DNA from: a bacterium
GTDB lineage: Bacteria; Planctomycetota; Planctomycetia; Kolteriales; Kolteriaceae
DNA length: 64,000 nt
NCBI GenBank assembly: GCA_019748235.1
Contig: JAIEPU010000017.1
Span: 1-64,000 of the forward strand
Direction: 5' to 3'
Below are positions 19,058-27,485 of this stretch, in pieces. The notes under the pieces were generated by a model that worked only from the letters and a program-made list of their open reading frames with translations, had not been told where the DNA came from and did no database searches. Numbering within the stretch: position 1 is the stretch's first letter; each line of letters begins with the position of its first letter. The translations under genes were made by a program, and so were the position numbers.

Positions 19058-20167
19058 ATGACCGAACGATACGATTGGATGACGACCGATGACCCGCAAG
19101 ATGTCATCCATCAAGTCGTGCAAAGGCTTTACGAGGGGCAACTCGTCCTTTTTCCAGCATCATCGACCTATGTGTTGGCTGCATATGCCGAGCGGCCTGA
19201 GGCTCTCCTGCGACTTCAAAAAGCTCCAAAAGTGGATGATTGGTCCCCCTCGCTCGCTCTGCATGATCCAGAGAGTCTCCTGGAGTATGCGAAGCAGGTT
19301 GGGACACATGGCCGTCGTTTGATCGAGCGGAGCCTTCCCGGACCACTGACGATTTTGGTGGAACCGGCCAGCGATCCCGATCTGTTAGCCCATGAAGCCC
19401 GATCCTTCACGACGCATGCGGGAAAACTGACGATTCGCGTTCCGGCTCACGAAGCGATTATCGAGACACTCCGGCTTCTCCCCGAGCCTTTAGTTCTTGT
19501 GGATGGCCCTCCCGAAGCCGCCACCGCGGACGGGGCGATAAAAGTCTTCGGCTCTTTGGCAAATGCGATCATTGATGATGGGCCGACTCCGTTTGCGAAG
19601 CTTCCAACGGTGGTCGATGCGACTGAAGAAGGAATTCGTATTCTTCGCGAGGGGGTCATCCCCGCAGGCCGCGTCAAACGTCTGACGAGCGAAATCATCA
19701 CGTTTGTCTGCACGGGCAATTCCTGCCGCAGCCCCATGGCGGAGGCGATCTTCCGTAAGATGCTCGCCGACAGTTTGAGGACCGGCGTCGAACAACTCCC
19801 CGACCACGGCTTCATCGTTCAGTCGGCCGGGCTAGCGGCATCTGATGGTGCGCCGGCGGCGTCATTCGCTCAAGAGGTCGTTCAAGAGTACGGGACGACC
19901 CTCGAGGATCACGCGGCTCAGACATTGACCCCGCAAATGATCCAGTTTTCTGATAGAATTCTTGTGATGACGAGAGAGCACCGTGCGGCCATTCTTAGCA
20001 TGTGGCCAGAAGCATCGGGAAAGACCGCTGTGCTCGGGGTTAGGTCGGACATCTCTGATCCGATCGGGGGGAGCGTCGATCAATACCGCCGGTGTGCCGG
20101 CCAGATTGCGACGCATTTACAACAGATTCTCAACGATATAAAGTCGAGGAAGGGCTCCGTCGGATAA
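19058..20167 (+). CDS. Fusion of a Sua5/YrdC-like domain and a YwlE-like low-molecular-weight phosphatase
   Basis: Residues 1-205 resemble a Sua5/YciO/YrdC domain (GQLVLFPASSTYVLAA, RSLPGPLTILVEP, LTIRVPAHEAI), which in TsaC/Sua5 makes threonylcarbamoyl-AMP for tRNA t6A. The nucleotide-site KxRP segment reads KAPKVDD here, so this half may be degenerate. Residues 212-369 form an LMW phosphatase with P-loop FVCTGNSCRSPMAEAIF (Cys near 218) and the acid loop DISDPIGGS near 330. The residue before CRS is Ser; B. subtilis YwlE (arginine phosphatase) has Thr there, whereas tyrosine phosphatases usually have Ile. rpiB follows, reproducing the Bacillus ywlC-ywlE-ywlF order. Confidence 0.88.
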   Translation: MTERYDWMTTDDPQDVIHQVVQRLYEGQLVLFPASSTYVLAAYAERPEALLRLQKAPKVDDWSPSLALHDPESLLEYAKQVGTHGRRLIERSLPGPLTILVEPASDPDLLAHEARSFTTHAGKLTIRVPAHEAIIETLRLLPEPLVLVDGPPEAATADGAIKVFGSLANAIIDDGPTPFAKLPTVVDATEEGIRILREGVIPAGRVKRLTSEIITFVCTGNSCRSPMAEAIFRKMLADSLRTGVEQLPDHGFIVQSAGLAASDGAPAASFAQEVVQEYGTTLEDHAAQTLTPQMIQFSDRILVMTREHRAAILSMWPEASGKTAVLGVRSDISDPIGGSVDQYRRCAGQIATHLQQILNDIKSRKGSVG

Positions 20168-20320
20168 GCCGAATCTGGTACAGCTTAAGCCGTGTCCTCG
20201 GTTTGTTCGATGAGATCTCCGGATTCCAATCAGTGTAAAGACTCGCTGTGAAGAGCGAGACACGTTGACCATGACGGCTGTGGAACTCATTGGTGCATTC
20301 GCCACGAGAAGGGTATTTCC

Positions 20321-20776
20321 ATGAAGGTTGCGGTCGCGTCCGATCACCGTGGTTTTCAGGTCAAGCGACGTGTCATCAAGCACTTGCAAGATCGCAATCA
20401 CGAGGTGAAGGACCTGGGGACCGATAGCGAAGAGAGCGTCGATTATCCCGACTTCGCGGAAAAGCTGTGCCGAGAGATTGCGGCCGGCGGTGCTGAGCGA
20501 GGGGTGCTGATTTGCGGGACGGGGATTGGAATGTGCATCTCCGCCAACAAGTATCCAGGCATTCGAGCGGCTCCCGCGCATGACGATGTGACGGCAGAGC
20601 TCAGCCGAAGCCACAACGATGCCAATGTCTTGTGCCTTTCCGCCGATCTTTTAGGCGGACCGTTGATCGATCACATTCTCGATATTTGGATGAAAACCCA
20701 GTTCGATGGGGGACGCCATCAACGGCGACTCGAGAAGATTCGCGAGGCCGAGGATCGGATCCATAACGGCGGCTGA
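20321..20776 (+). CDS. rpiB: Ribose-5-phosphate isomerase B
   Basis: RpiB interconverts ribose 5-phosphate and ribulose 5-phosphate in the pentose phosphate pathway. The 151-aa product has the family blocks KVAVASDHRGF at the start, VDYPDFAEKL, GVLICGTGIGMCISANK with the catalytic Cys near 65, and RSHNDANVLCLSAD. It lies about 150 nt after the Sua5-phosphatase fusion and before a hairpin terminator that overlaps the end of the convergent DUF455 gene. Confidence 0.95.
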   Translation: MKVAVASDHRGFQVKRRVIKHLQDRNHEVKDLGTDSEESVDYPDFAEKLCREIAAGGAERGVLICGTGIGMCISANKYPGIRAAPAHDDVTAELSRSHNDANVLCLSADLLGGPLIDHILDIWMKTQFDGGRHQRRLEKIREAEDRIHNGG

Positions 20777-20802
20777 CCTTCGCTCCCAGGGAGTAAACAT
20801 GA

Positions 20803-21606
20803 TCAGGCCGGTTTGCCGATGGGTGGACCGGCCTTTTCTATTTGGTCGATGAATTCGTCATCCATCCCCGCCAACTTCCGCGCCTCCCGCTGAAAGATAT
20901 TTCCTTTCGCCCTGTAGGGAGACATGGGCCAGTGCAAATGCTCTAAATACGCATCCCAATCAGACACGTGCCGAGGCTTGAGCTCGCGAAACCACTTTAA
21001 GCCGAAGGCAACGTGGTCGATCTCATCGACATGAATCGCCTTCATCACCTCGCGGCTCTTGAAGTCTTGCGCATCGTCAAACGCCTCAGCGAATTCGAGG
21101 CTATGGTCAAGGTTTCCTCCCTCAAAGGTGAGCGGCACGCACGCGAGATAGTCGAGCAGATTCTCCGCCTGTCGATTCCGCGACCACACATGTCCGTTCA
21201 CCGGAATCTCGCCAAAGGTCATTCCCAGCGAATTTAGCCGTCGGAGGTGCATTTTGGTGTGACGTTGCTCGTCACGCATGATCTGAATGATTTCGAAGCG
21301 GAATGGAGTTGGCGCGTCGGGAAAGGCACAGATTGTCCACGCCATGGCCTCGAGAGCCTGAAGTTCATGGTTGGCCATGATGTGATGGGCAATCGCGCGA
21401 AGGCGCGGTTCCATCATGCCCGAAAGCTTGGGCATTTTCGCGCCGTGATGATTTTTGAAGAAGCGAAGGGAGTCGACTCGAGCCGGTTCGATGATCCGTT
21501 TCGCCGGTCCAGGATGGCGATCGGTGAGAGGTTCGTCCGGTGGAAGGAGCTTCTCCTCCAATTCAGGAGAAAGAAGGATCCGCTCAGCAAATTCCCTGAT
21601 CTCCAC
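20803..21606 (-). CDS. DUF455 ferritin-like diiron protein
   Basis: A 267-aa protein of the DUF455 family, which has a ferritin-like four-helix fold. The metal-ligand pattern is visible as ANHELQALEAMAW, MRDEQRHTKMHLRRL, FEGGNLDHSLEF and HVDEIDHVAFGLKWF, giving the paired E and ExxH motifs of a carboxylate-bridged diiron site. It is likely a diiron oxidase or hydroxylase; the substrate is unknown. It converges with rpiB and shares a terminator region. The start follows MEIREFAERIL. Confidence 0.88.
   Translation of the reverse strand: MEIREFAERILLSPELEEKLLPPDEPLTDRHPGPAKRIIEPARVDSLRFFKNHHGAKMPKLSGMMEPRLRAIAHHIMANHELQALEAMAWTICAFPDAPTPFRFEIIQIMRDEQRHTKMHLRRLNSLGMTFGEIPVNGHVWSRNRQAENLLDYLACVPLTFEGGNLDHSLEFAEAFDDAQDFKSREVMKAIHVDEIDHVAFGLKWFRELKPRHVSDWDAYLEHLHWPMSPYRAKGNIFQREARKLAGMDDEFIDQIEKAGPPIGKPA
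20805..20837 (+). terminator. Rho-independent terminator after rpiB, inside the convergent gene's 3' end
   Basis: AGGCCGGT (20805-20812) and ACCGGCCT (20827-20834) form a perfect 8-bp stem with a 14-nt loop, followed by TTTTCTATTT on the plus strand. It lies about 28 nt past the rpiB stop and within the last codons of the minus-strand DUF455 gene (KAGPPIGKPA). Confidence 0.75.
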
Positions 21607-21682
21607 GCTTCCCGACTCACTTCAAGGACTTGGTGCGGAAGCTATCTCTCCCTCGCGAGGAGGGAGAGAGCGGAGATTATTC

Positions 21683-22465
21683 TTAGGCGGAGATTCCACG
21701 GCGTCGACGCCATGTGTACCCCGCGCCGAACATGGTTGTTCCGACGAGCAACATCGTCACGGTTGACGCTTCGGGAACGACCTCAACGATGTAGTCCTGG
21801 AAATCAGGATTCGTCAGAGCCAGCAAGTTGGGCAGGGGCCCGTTATAGCTGAGCGAGAGCCCATCCAAGTAGCTCTGGGCCACCGGAACCACGGGGAGCT
21901 CCTGCAACGGATCATTGACATCTAAAAGATAGCCGCTTTGGAGAGTGAAGTTTCCACTCGAAAGATTCAATGAGCCGAGACTGACACCGTCGAAGTCGGT
22001 GGCGATCTCGAACAGCATGGCGTGGAAAGCAATCGCATCAGTGATCTGAGTGTTGGAGTATGGTCCCGGAAGTTCCCAGGAAGGATCGTAGTACTTCGCC
22101 CAGAGTTGCTCGATGAGAAGGGCTCTCGCAGGGGTGATGGGGCCGGAAATCGGGTTGACCGGAACATTGGCCGTGGTGAGTGCACCGACGTCATACGGGC
22201 TCAAGATCGAGCTGAAGTCCTGCTGAATATCGATGCAGAATCCGTACTCGGGATCGGTCAACTTCAATGCGTTGGGGCCGACTGGATCAGATGTCCGAAG
22301 CCGGAAAAGGCCAGACGATCCGTAATAGACTTCCGTGCTGTTGAAGGTGTATCCCATGACGCCCGAAGACTGAAAGTCTTCCAGGTAAAGGGAAACAGTT
22401 TCCGCACGAGAGGTCGACAAAGCACCGAAAAAAATAAACGCCCCGATGAGGTGCGAGCGGCTCAT
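21683..22465 (-). CDS. PEP-CTERM sorted exoprotein with thioester-like domain
   Basis: An exported surface protein of 260 aa. It has an N-terminal signal peptide (MSRSHLIGAFIFFGAL...SRA) and a C-terminal PEP-CTERM signal: VVPEAS, a hydrophobic stretch, then WRRRR. Such tails are cut and anchored by an exosortase. The central part resembles the thioester-type domain common in this class, with GFCIDI, then AFHAMLFEIATD where relatives usually read AFQLAIWEI, then LNLSSGNFTL. The glutamine needed for a Cys-Gln bond appears replaced by His. The track start at 22531 is rejected; the ATG at 22465 has GGAGAG 6 nt upstream. Confidence 0.85.
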   Translation of the reverse strand: MSRSHLIGAFIFFGALSTSRAETVSLYLEDFQSSGVMGYTFNSTEVYYGSSGLFRLRTSDPVGPNALKLTDPEYGFCIDIQQDFSSILSPYDVGALTTANVPVNPISGPITPARALLIEQLWAKYYDPSWELPGPYSNTQITDAIAFHAMLFEIATDFDGVSLGSLNLSSGNFTLQSGYLLDVNDPLQELPVVPVAQSYLDGLSLSYNGPLPNLLALTNPDFQDYIVEVVPEASTVTMLLVGTTMFGAGYTWRRRRGISA

Positions 22466-22818
22466 AACTACTCTCCAAATCCCAGAACTGGGAATCGATG
22501 AATTTCGATCAAAAGAATGGCTCGACGGCAAATACCGTCATTCGGCAATGTCAGTTCTCTGCCGGACCAGATAGGAGGCGTCCTAGCCGGAGGTCCAAAC
22601 ATTTCGCGATTCGCGAAGGAATCGACGAACTGGATCATTCACCGTTCACGCTTCTCGCAGCAGCGGCGCCATTGGCAGGCGCGACCGGACATGCGGAAAG
22701 GGAGAGCGAGGCTTTCATTTTCGTCAAACCTAACTAAGCATTGCAATATAATTTTAGGCTGTAATCAAAAAGATAGGTAGGTTTACTTATGTAGGATATC
22801 TATGTCCTAATCTGCGAT
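22466..22818. other. Intergenic region, no gene seen
   Basis: About 353 nt between two minus-strand genes. It contains an AT-rich stretch (about 22725-22800) that is unusual for the neighbourhood and would suit the promoter of the PEP-CTERM gene or the 3' end of the VOC gene. Track ORFs here have no recognisable domains. Confidence 0.4.
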
Positions 22819-23193
22819 TTAGACAGAGTTTGCGTCCAAAATCTCGACAGCGTTCCCGGCGCAATCCGGGATGTAAGTCGAGCGGCTCCCATCGCGGTGA
22901 GTTTTCAATGTCCCGAACTGTTCCGCCTGAGGATGAGTGAACCCGATGTGGGGGGGATGCTGGTGCGGAAGCACAAGCGCGAGATGAATATTCGCGAAGG
23001 TTAACATCGCCCACGTATCATCTTGATGAGCAATCTTGCACCGAAACGTCTTCGTGTACCAGTCGACTGCCTCAGCGATGTCTTTCACGGAAATCGCGAT
23101 GTGATGAATCGCGTCCAGGTCGGAAGAGGGTGTCGACGAATTGTTGCTCGTTTGACTCGGATTCGCGGTGGGTGTGCTCATCGTGTCACTCAT
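22819..23193 (-). CDS. VOC (glyoxalase/dioxygenase fold) family protein
   Basis: A 124-aa single-unit vicinal-oxygen-chelate protein. After a Ser/Thr/Asn-rich tail of about 27 residues it has the VOC opening IHHIAISVKDIAEAVDWYT with a metal-ligand His, and the closing strand DCAGNAVEIL with the second ligand Glu. The middle HPPHIGFTHP strand supplies further histidines. VOC members include glyoxalase I, dioxygenases and resistance proteins; nothing in the sequence or neighbourhood decides the reaction. Confidence 0.82.
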   Translation of the reverse strand: MSDTMSTPTANPSQTSNNSSTPSSDLDAIHHIAISVKDIAEAVDWYTKTFRCKIAHQDDTWAMLTFANIHLALVLPHQHPPHIGFTHPQAEQFGTLKTHRDGSRSTYIPDCAGNAVEILDANSV

Positions 23194-23260
23194 TCACTTT
23201 TGAAAGAGAAGAGAATTGTTTCGCCCCTGGGGTCGGAGGTCCTGTTGGTCTCTCTTTATT

Positions 23261-24169
23261 CTACGAACCAGTGAAGCTAGAGGCGGGGCGGCCGCGACGA
23301 GGAAGTGCGGGGGGTGGGTTGAGAGTCCTCGCGAAGGCCGACACATGGGTCATTCGATCGGCGTACGAGGTATAGCTCATCTGTCGACGCTGCTGATCCG
23401 TTAATCCGGGGCCGTGCAAGAGGACGGAAACTCCCGCTTGGCTCGCATGGCTATACAGTCGATTGTATTCTTCGATGATTTCGTCACTTTGAAGCGGTTG
23501 ACTCACCGTTATCCAAAGAAGTTTGGGACGAACTTCATTCACCGCATCGAAGAAGGAGGCGAAAGGTGTGTTTGCGCCGAGATTGATCGGCTCCCAGGCA
23601 GCCTCGATCAAGCAGAGCTGAATGAGCAAGCTGTAAGTGAGATCTTGATCCCCCCAGATCGCTCCTCCAACGGCAGCCGGACAGTTCTGACAAGCCCGCA
23701 ACTCGAGCACCGCTTTCAGTTCGTAAAGAGCCGCCTTACACTCCTGTCGGGCCAATAATCGGCGATGGCTTTGCCCTGGAACGAGCCCTTCGTCGACATG
23801 GCTGAGGGCGGGAAGAACGACATCGTCGAAGAGTTGATCAATGGGAATTCCAGCTTGGTAGCCTCCCATCAACAAAGAACGTATGGATCCTACCTCTCCG
23901 GACTTCAGGAGACGTCTCGCCTCCTCACGGAGCGAGGAAACGTCGCGGGGATGCTCTTGCACACTAAGGACTTCCACTCGCCGGACATCGAGGTTCGGAA
24001 GTCGACCCGCTCGCCCAAGTCGAAGAATGTCAGAGAGAAGTAGCTTTCGGTGTCCGCCAGCCGTTTTGTGAGCCGGCAGTATTCCATCATCGACCCAGCG
24101 CTTCACGGTACTCACGCTCACGCCGAGCGCGCGCGACGCGTCAGCAGTGCTCAAGTACCGGGATTCCAT
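23261..24169 (-). CDS. MerR-type DNA-binding regulator with a B12-binding fold lacking the cobalamin histidine
   Basis: A 302-aa regulator built like CarH/LitR. The N-terminal winged helix (YLSTADASRALGVSVSTVKRWVDDG and AGGHRKLL) binds DNA. A helical bundle (about 100-170) and a Rossmann-like domain (WEPINLGANTPFASFFDAV, RPKLLWITVSQ) follow. The segment that should hold the lower axial histidine (E/DxHxxG) reads GDQDLTYSLL and has no His, so normal cobalamin binding is unlikely. The ATG at 24169 (MESRYLST) is preferred because GAGG lies 9 nt upstream; the track start is 24214. It is divergent from the methyltransferase-ATPase-radical SAM run, which it may control. Confidence 0.82.
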   Translation of the reverse strand: MESRYLSTADASRALGVSVSTVKRWVDDGILPAHKTAGGHRKLLLSDILRLGRAGRLPNLDVRRVEVLSVQEHPRDVSSLREEARRLLKSGEVGSIRSLLMGGYQAGIPIDQLFDDVVLPALSHVDEGLVPGQSHRRLLARQECKAALYELKAVLELRACQNCPAAVGGAIWGDQDLTYSLLIQLCLIEAAWEPINLGANTPFASFFDAVNEVRPKLLWITVSQPLQSDEIIEEYNRLYSHASQAGVSVLLHGPGLTDQQRRQMSYTSYADRMTHVSAFARTLNPPPALPRRGRPASSFTGS

Positions 24170-24486
24170 TTGGCCAAGCCTCATTGACGTGAAGAGTGAT
24201 ACATACGCGTTCAACTGTAGTAATTAACGGCTGATTTGCCTAATCCAGTGCGTGAATCCGCGAAAAATAGCGACTTAAAGAATGATTTGATCGGCATTTG
24301 CGACTGAGGAGAAGCACTTCGCATCAAACTCTGCTCTTTTGTTCATTATATTCGAGCACAATTGTAGGACTAGCGAGTCCGGTTTCAGCCGGTTTCCACG
24401 CCAAGACCTATTGTCACACCTCCACTCAAAACTCTCGCACGTCCGTACGATGGGATCTGTTTGGCATCGAATGGGGGCGGATTTCG
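24170..24486. other. Divergent promoter region between the MerR-type regulator and the methyltransferase gene
   Basis: About 317 nt, AT-richer near 24200-24240. The track ORF starting at 24298 extends across it, but the first 63 residues look non-coding (many Ser, Thr, Cys, no domain). Regulator sites probably lie here; no dyad was clear enough to mark. Confidence 0.45.
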
Positions 24487-25143
24487 ATGGGGGAAGCGAG
24501 AAAGTCATATCGTGCCGCTCTTCGGTTTTCATGGCTTACCCGCTATTACGACTCGATCGTCGGCTATTCGATCAATGACCGGTTGTTCAAGGAGCAGCTT
24601 CTCGCAGAAGCGGACATTCACCCCGGCCAACGAGTCCTCGACTTCGGGTGCGGCACGGGCTCGTTGACGATTCGAATTAAAGAACGGGTTCCCTCCGCCC
24701 GCATCATCGGCATCGATGTCGATCAGCGAATCCTCGATTTGGCCCGGTCGAAAGCGGCATCGAAACGAATCGACATCGATTGGCGACAAGGGACGCTTCG
24801 GGAGCAAGTCCTGGAGCGAGGAAGTGTGGATCATGTCGTGTCGAGCCTGGTCCTTCATCACCTGACGACCGACGAGAAGCGTTCGGCGCTACGGCAATTC
24901 GTGGAAGTCCTCAGGCCCGGAGGAGAAATTCATATCGCCGACTTCGGCATGCCGCGATCATGGTTGATGCGAGGGGCATTTCTCTCGGTCCGAATTCTCG
25001 ATGGATTCGATCGGACAGAGGCCAATTATCTGGGACAACTTCCGATACTGATGATGGATGCGGGACTCAGTGATGTTCGGTCAACTCACACGTATTCCAC
25101 CGTGTGCGGGACCATCGAACTGTTTCATGGCCGACGGGATTAA
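24487..25143 (+). CDS. Class I SAM-dependent methyltransferase (UbiE/Methyltransf_11 type)
   Basis: A 218-aa methyltransferase. Motif I is VLDFGCGTGSLTIRI, motif II IIGIDVDQRILDLA, followed by DHVVSSLVLHHL and the post-motif LRPGGEIHIADFG. There is no membrane segment. The ATG at 24487 follows GGGGGCGG by about 6 nt and starts MGEARKSYRAAL; the upstream extension on the track is rejected. It is the first gene of a same-strand run (P1B ATPase, small membrane protein, Tes-like radical SAM, Lgt-like protein). In that setting it might act on a lipid or quinone, but the substrate is unknown. Confidence 0.85.
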   Translation: MGEARKSYRAALRFSWLTRYYDSIVGYSINDRLFKEQLLAEADIHPGQRVLDFGCGTGSLTIRIKERVPSARIIGIDVDQRILDLARSKAASKRIDIDWRQGTLREQVLERGSVDHVVSSLVLHHLTTDEKRSALRQFVEVLRPGGEIHIADFGMPRSWLMRGAFLSVRILDGFDRTEANYLGQLPILMMDAGLSDVRSTHTYSTVCGTIELFHGRRD

Positions 25144-25198
25144 CGACCTGATCCTTGCGACGAACGCTTTTCACTTTTGAATGAACTAGGACGACTTG

Positions 25199-27079
25199 AT
25201 GCCGACCACCAGCAGTTCAAGCATCGTCAAAATCTGGAATGATCGCGGCAACCTGATCATCGCTTTCGTGGCTACGCTCGCCATTGCCACACATCTCGTT
25301 CTCCGATTCATGGTCCCCGCGGGCGAAACGGCGTCGCTCCTCCCGCTCTGGATAGCGCTTTTGTTCGGAGGAATTCCACTCGTCTTTGGATTGCTGATGA
25401 AGGTCGTCTCGTTCGAATTCGGTTCGGATCTGCTCGCCGGGATTTCCATTATCACGGCGGTGCTCCTTGGAGAATACCTGGCGGGAACGATCGTCGTCCT
25501 CATGCTTTCCGGCGGGGAAGCCCTCGAACAGTATGCGGTCCGGAGCGCTTCGTCTGTGCTACGCGCGCTCGCGAAACGGCTTCCCTCCGTGGCTCACCGG
25601 AAAGAGGGAGATTCGATCGTCGACATCCCTCTCGACCGGATCGTGCCGGGGGATTTGGTTGTTTTATTCCCTCACGATATTTGCCCCGCGGACGGCGTGG
25701 TCGTGGAAGGGCACGGGGTCATGGATGAGTCTTTTCTCACCGGCGAACCCTTCATGATGATGAAGACCCCCGGCTCGGAAGTGATCTCGGGCGCGATTAA
25801 TGGAGAGACGGCGGTCACGGTTCGAACGACACGTCCCGCCGCTGACTCACGATATGCGAAGATCATGAAGGTGATGCAGTCAGCTGAGCAAAACCGGCCC
25901 CATATGCGTCGGCTGGGGGACCAACTTGGGGCGTTTTATACGCCGGTCGCTCTATTCATTGCGTTCGTCGCATGGGGAGTCAGCGGAGAGGCGTACCGAT
26001 TTCTGGCAGTTCTCGTCGTCGCAACCCCTTGTCCACTTCTCATTGCCATCCCGGTCGCGATCATCAGCGCGATATCTCTTTCTGCCCGGCGAGGCATCAT
26101 CATCAAAAATCCGGCTGTCCTCGAGCAGATCAGCACGTGTCGAACAGCGATCTTCGATAAGACGGGGACGTTGACCTATGGACGACCGAAATTGATTGAT
26201 CAGATCGTCGCGCCTGGAAGGGAGGCTCACGAAGTTCTCGCGCTGGTGGCAAGCGTCGAGAGGTATTCCAAGCATCCTTTAGCGACGGCGATTCATCAAG
26301 CGGCTGAGGATTCGCACGTCATCCTGAAAACGGCGAGTTCTATCAGCGAACCTCCGGGAGCTGGACTTCAAGGAGAAGTCGAAGGACGTGTGGTGGAAGT
26401 AACCGGACGAAAGAGATTGACCCAGCGACAGGTGCCAGGATACGAGAGAATTCCCGCGAGTGGCGGCGGACTCGAATGCGTCATCCTCATTGATGGCGAG
26501 TACGCCGCCCTCTACCGATTCCGGGATGCCCCTCGCGCGGAAGGAGTTTCCTTCATCCGCCATCTAAAACCGAGTCACAACATCGAAAGAGAGATGATCA
26601 TTTCCGGCGATCGGGAGTCAGAGGTTCGCTACCTGGCCGATCAAGTCGGTATCAAGGAGGTCTACGCCAGCAAATCTCCCGAGGAAAAAGTCGAGCTTGT
26701 CCGGTCGGCGACAGCGAACGCAAAAACGCTTTACGTGGGGGATGGAATCAACGATGCGCCCGCGCTCCTTTCGGCGACGGTCGGTATTGCGATCGGCCAA
26801 AACAGCGACATCACCTCGGAAGCGGCCGATGTCGTCATCATGGATAGCTCGCTCGAAAAGGTTGATGAGTTCCTTCACATCAGCGAGCGGATGCGGCGGA
26901 TCGCATTGGAGAGCGCGATCGGAGGGATGGCGCTCAGCGTAGTGGGAATGGGACTCGCGAGCGTCGGCCTTCTAGCTCCTGTCGCCGGCGCAATTACGCA
27001 AGAGGTGATCGATGTCTTCGCTGTTCTCAATGCCGTGCGCACCGCGCGCACGCCAAGGCAACTGACCGATTTCAAATAA
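25199..27079 (+). CDS. P1B-type (heavy-metal) P-type ATPase with TPC motif, no N-terminal metal domain
   Basis: A 626-aa ion-pumping ATPase of the inner membrane. Motifs are FLTGEP (actuator), DKTGTLTYG with the phosphorylated Asp near 319, SKHPLATAIH (the HP motif of the P1B class) and GDGINDAPAL near 513. The membrane ion motif before the phosphorylation domain is ATPCPLLIAIP near 275, so TPC stands where copper and zinc pumps usually have CPC. No HMA or His-rich N-terminal domain is present. The ion cannot be named from this. The ATG at 25199 is preferred over the TTG one codon earlier; AGGACG lies 6-7 nt upstream. Confidence 0.87.
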   Translation: MPTTSSSSIVKIWNDRGNLIIAFVATLAIATHLVLRFMVPAGETASLLPLWIALLFGGIPLVFGLLMKVVSFEFGSDLLAGISIITAVLLGEYLAGTIVVLMLSGGEALEQYAVRSASSVLRALAKRLPSVAHRKEGDSIVDIPLDRIVPGDLVVLFPHDICPADGVVVEGHGVMDESFLTGEPFMMMKTPGSEVISGAINGETAVTVRTTRPAADSRYAKIMKVMQSAEQNRPHMRRLGDQLGAFYTPVALFIAFVAWGVSGEAYRFLAVLVVATPCPLLIAIPVAIISAISLSARRGIIIKNPAVLEQISTCRTAIFDKTGTLTYGRPKLIDQIVAPGREAHEVLALVASVERYSKHPLATAIHQAAEDSHVILKTASSISEPPGAGLQGEVEGRVVEVTGRKRLTQRQVPGYERIPASGGGLECVILIDGEYAALYRFRDAPRAEGVSFIRHLKPSHNIEREMIISGDRESEVRYLADQVGIKEVYASKSPEEKVELVRSATANAKTLYVGDGINDAPALLSATVGIAIGQNSDITSEAADVVIMDSSLEKVDEFLHISERMRRIALESAIGGMALSVVGMGLASVGLLAPVAGAITQEVIDVFAVLNAVRTARTPRQLTDFK

Positions 27080-27187
27080 TAATTCCGCAGATTAAGATCG
27101 GCCTCGCCGAATTTCGTTCACTTCGGTTAGATTTCAGCAACGGAGTGAAGACGTCTCCGAAATGGGTAAGCTTCGATTTAGAATCGG

Positions 27188-27454
27188 ATGAGCAGAATGA
27201 ATATCCGAAACGATTCCCCACGAGACACGGTGAGAGATCGAATCTCTCTTTGGTTTCTACGGGGGATCACCCTGGTTCTCGGGCTGGTGGCCTTCGGTAT
27301 TGGATTCGTCTGCTGTTGTTCCGGCACCGGGTTCGCGTTTTTGGCGATGAATGCCCCCGAGCAAGTCTTTCTCTACATGGCCATTGGGTTTGGATTCGTG
27401 GGGGGATTGACCGCATTCGTCTTCGTGGTCAGACGATTCTGGCCGAAGGATTGA
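27188..27454 (+). CDS. Small two-helix membrane protein, unknown function
   Basis: An 88-aa product with a charged N-terminus (MSRMNIRNDSPRDTVRDR), two hydrophobic segments (about 24-48 and 57-80) with a CCCSGTG stretch between or within the first, and a basic end. No family is recognised. Its place between the P-type ATPase and the radical SAM gene on the same strand argues that it is real. The start could be ATG 27188 or 27197. Confidence 0.6.
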   Translation: MSRMNIRNDSPRDTVRDRISLWFLRGITLVLGLVAFGIGFVCCCSGTGFAFLAMNAPEQVFLYMAIGFGFVGGLTAFVFVVRRFWPKD

Positions 27455-27485
27455 GACTTATCGTCCCTTGGAAAGGTTGTTCCTG

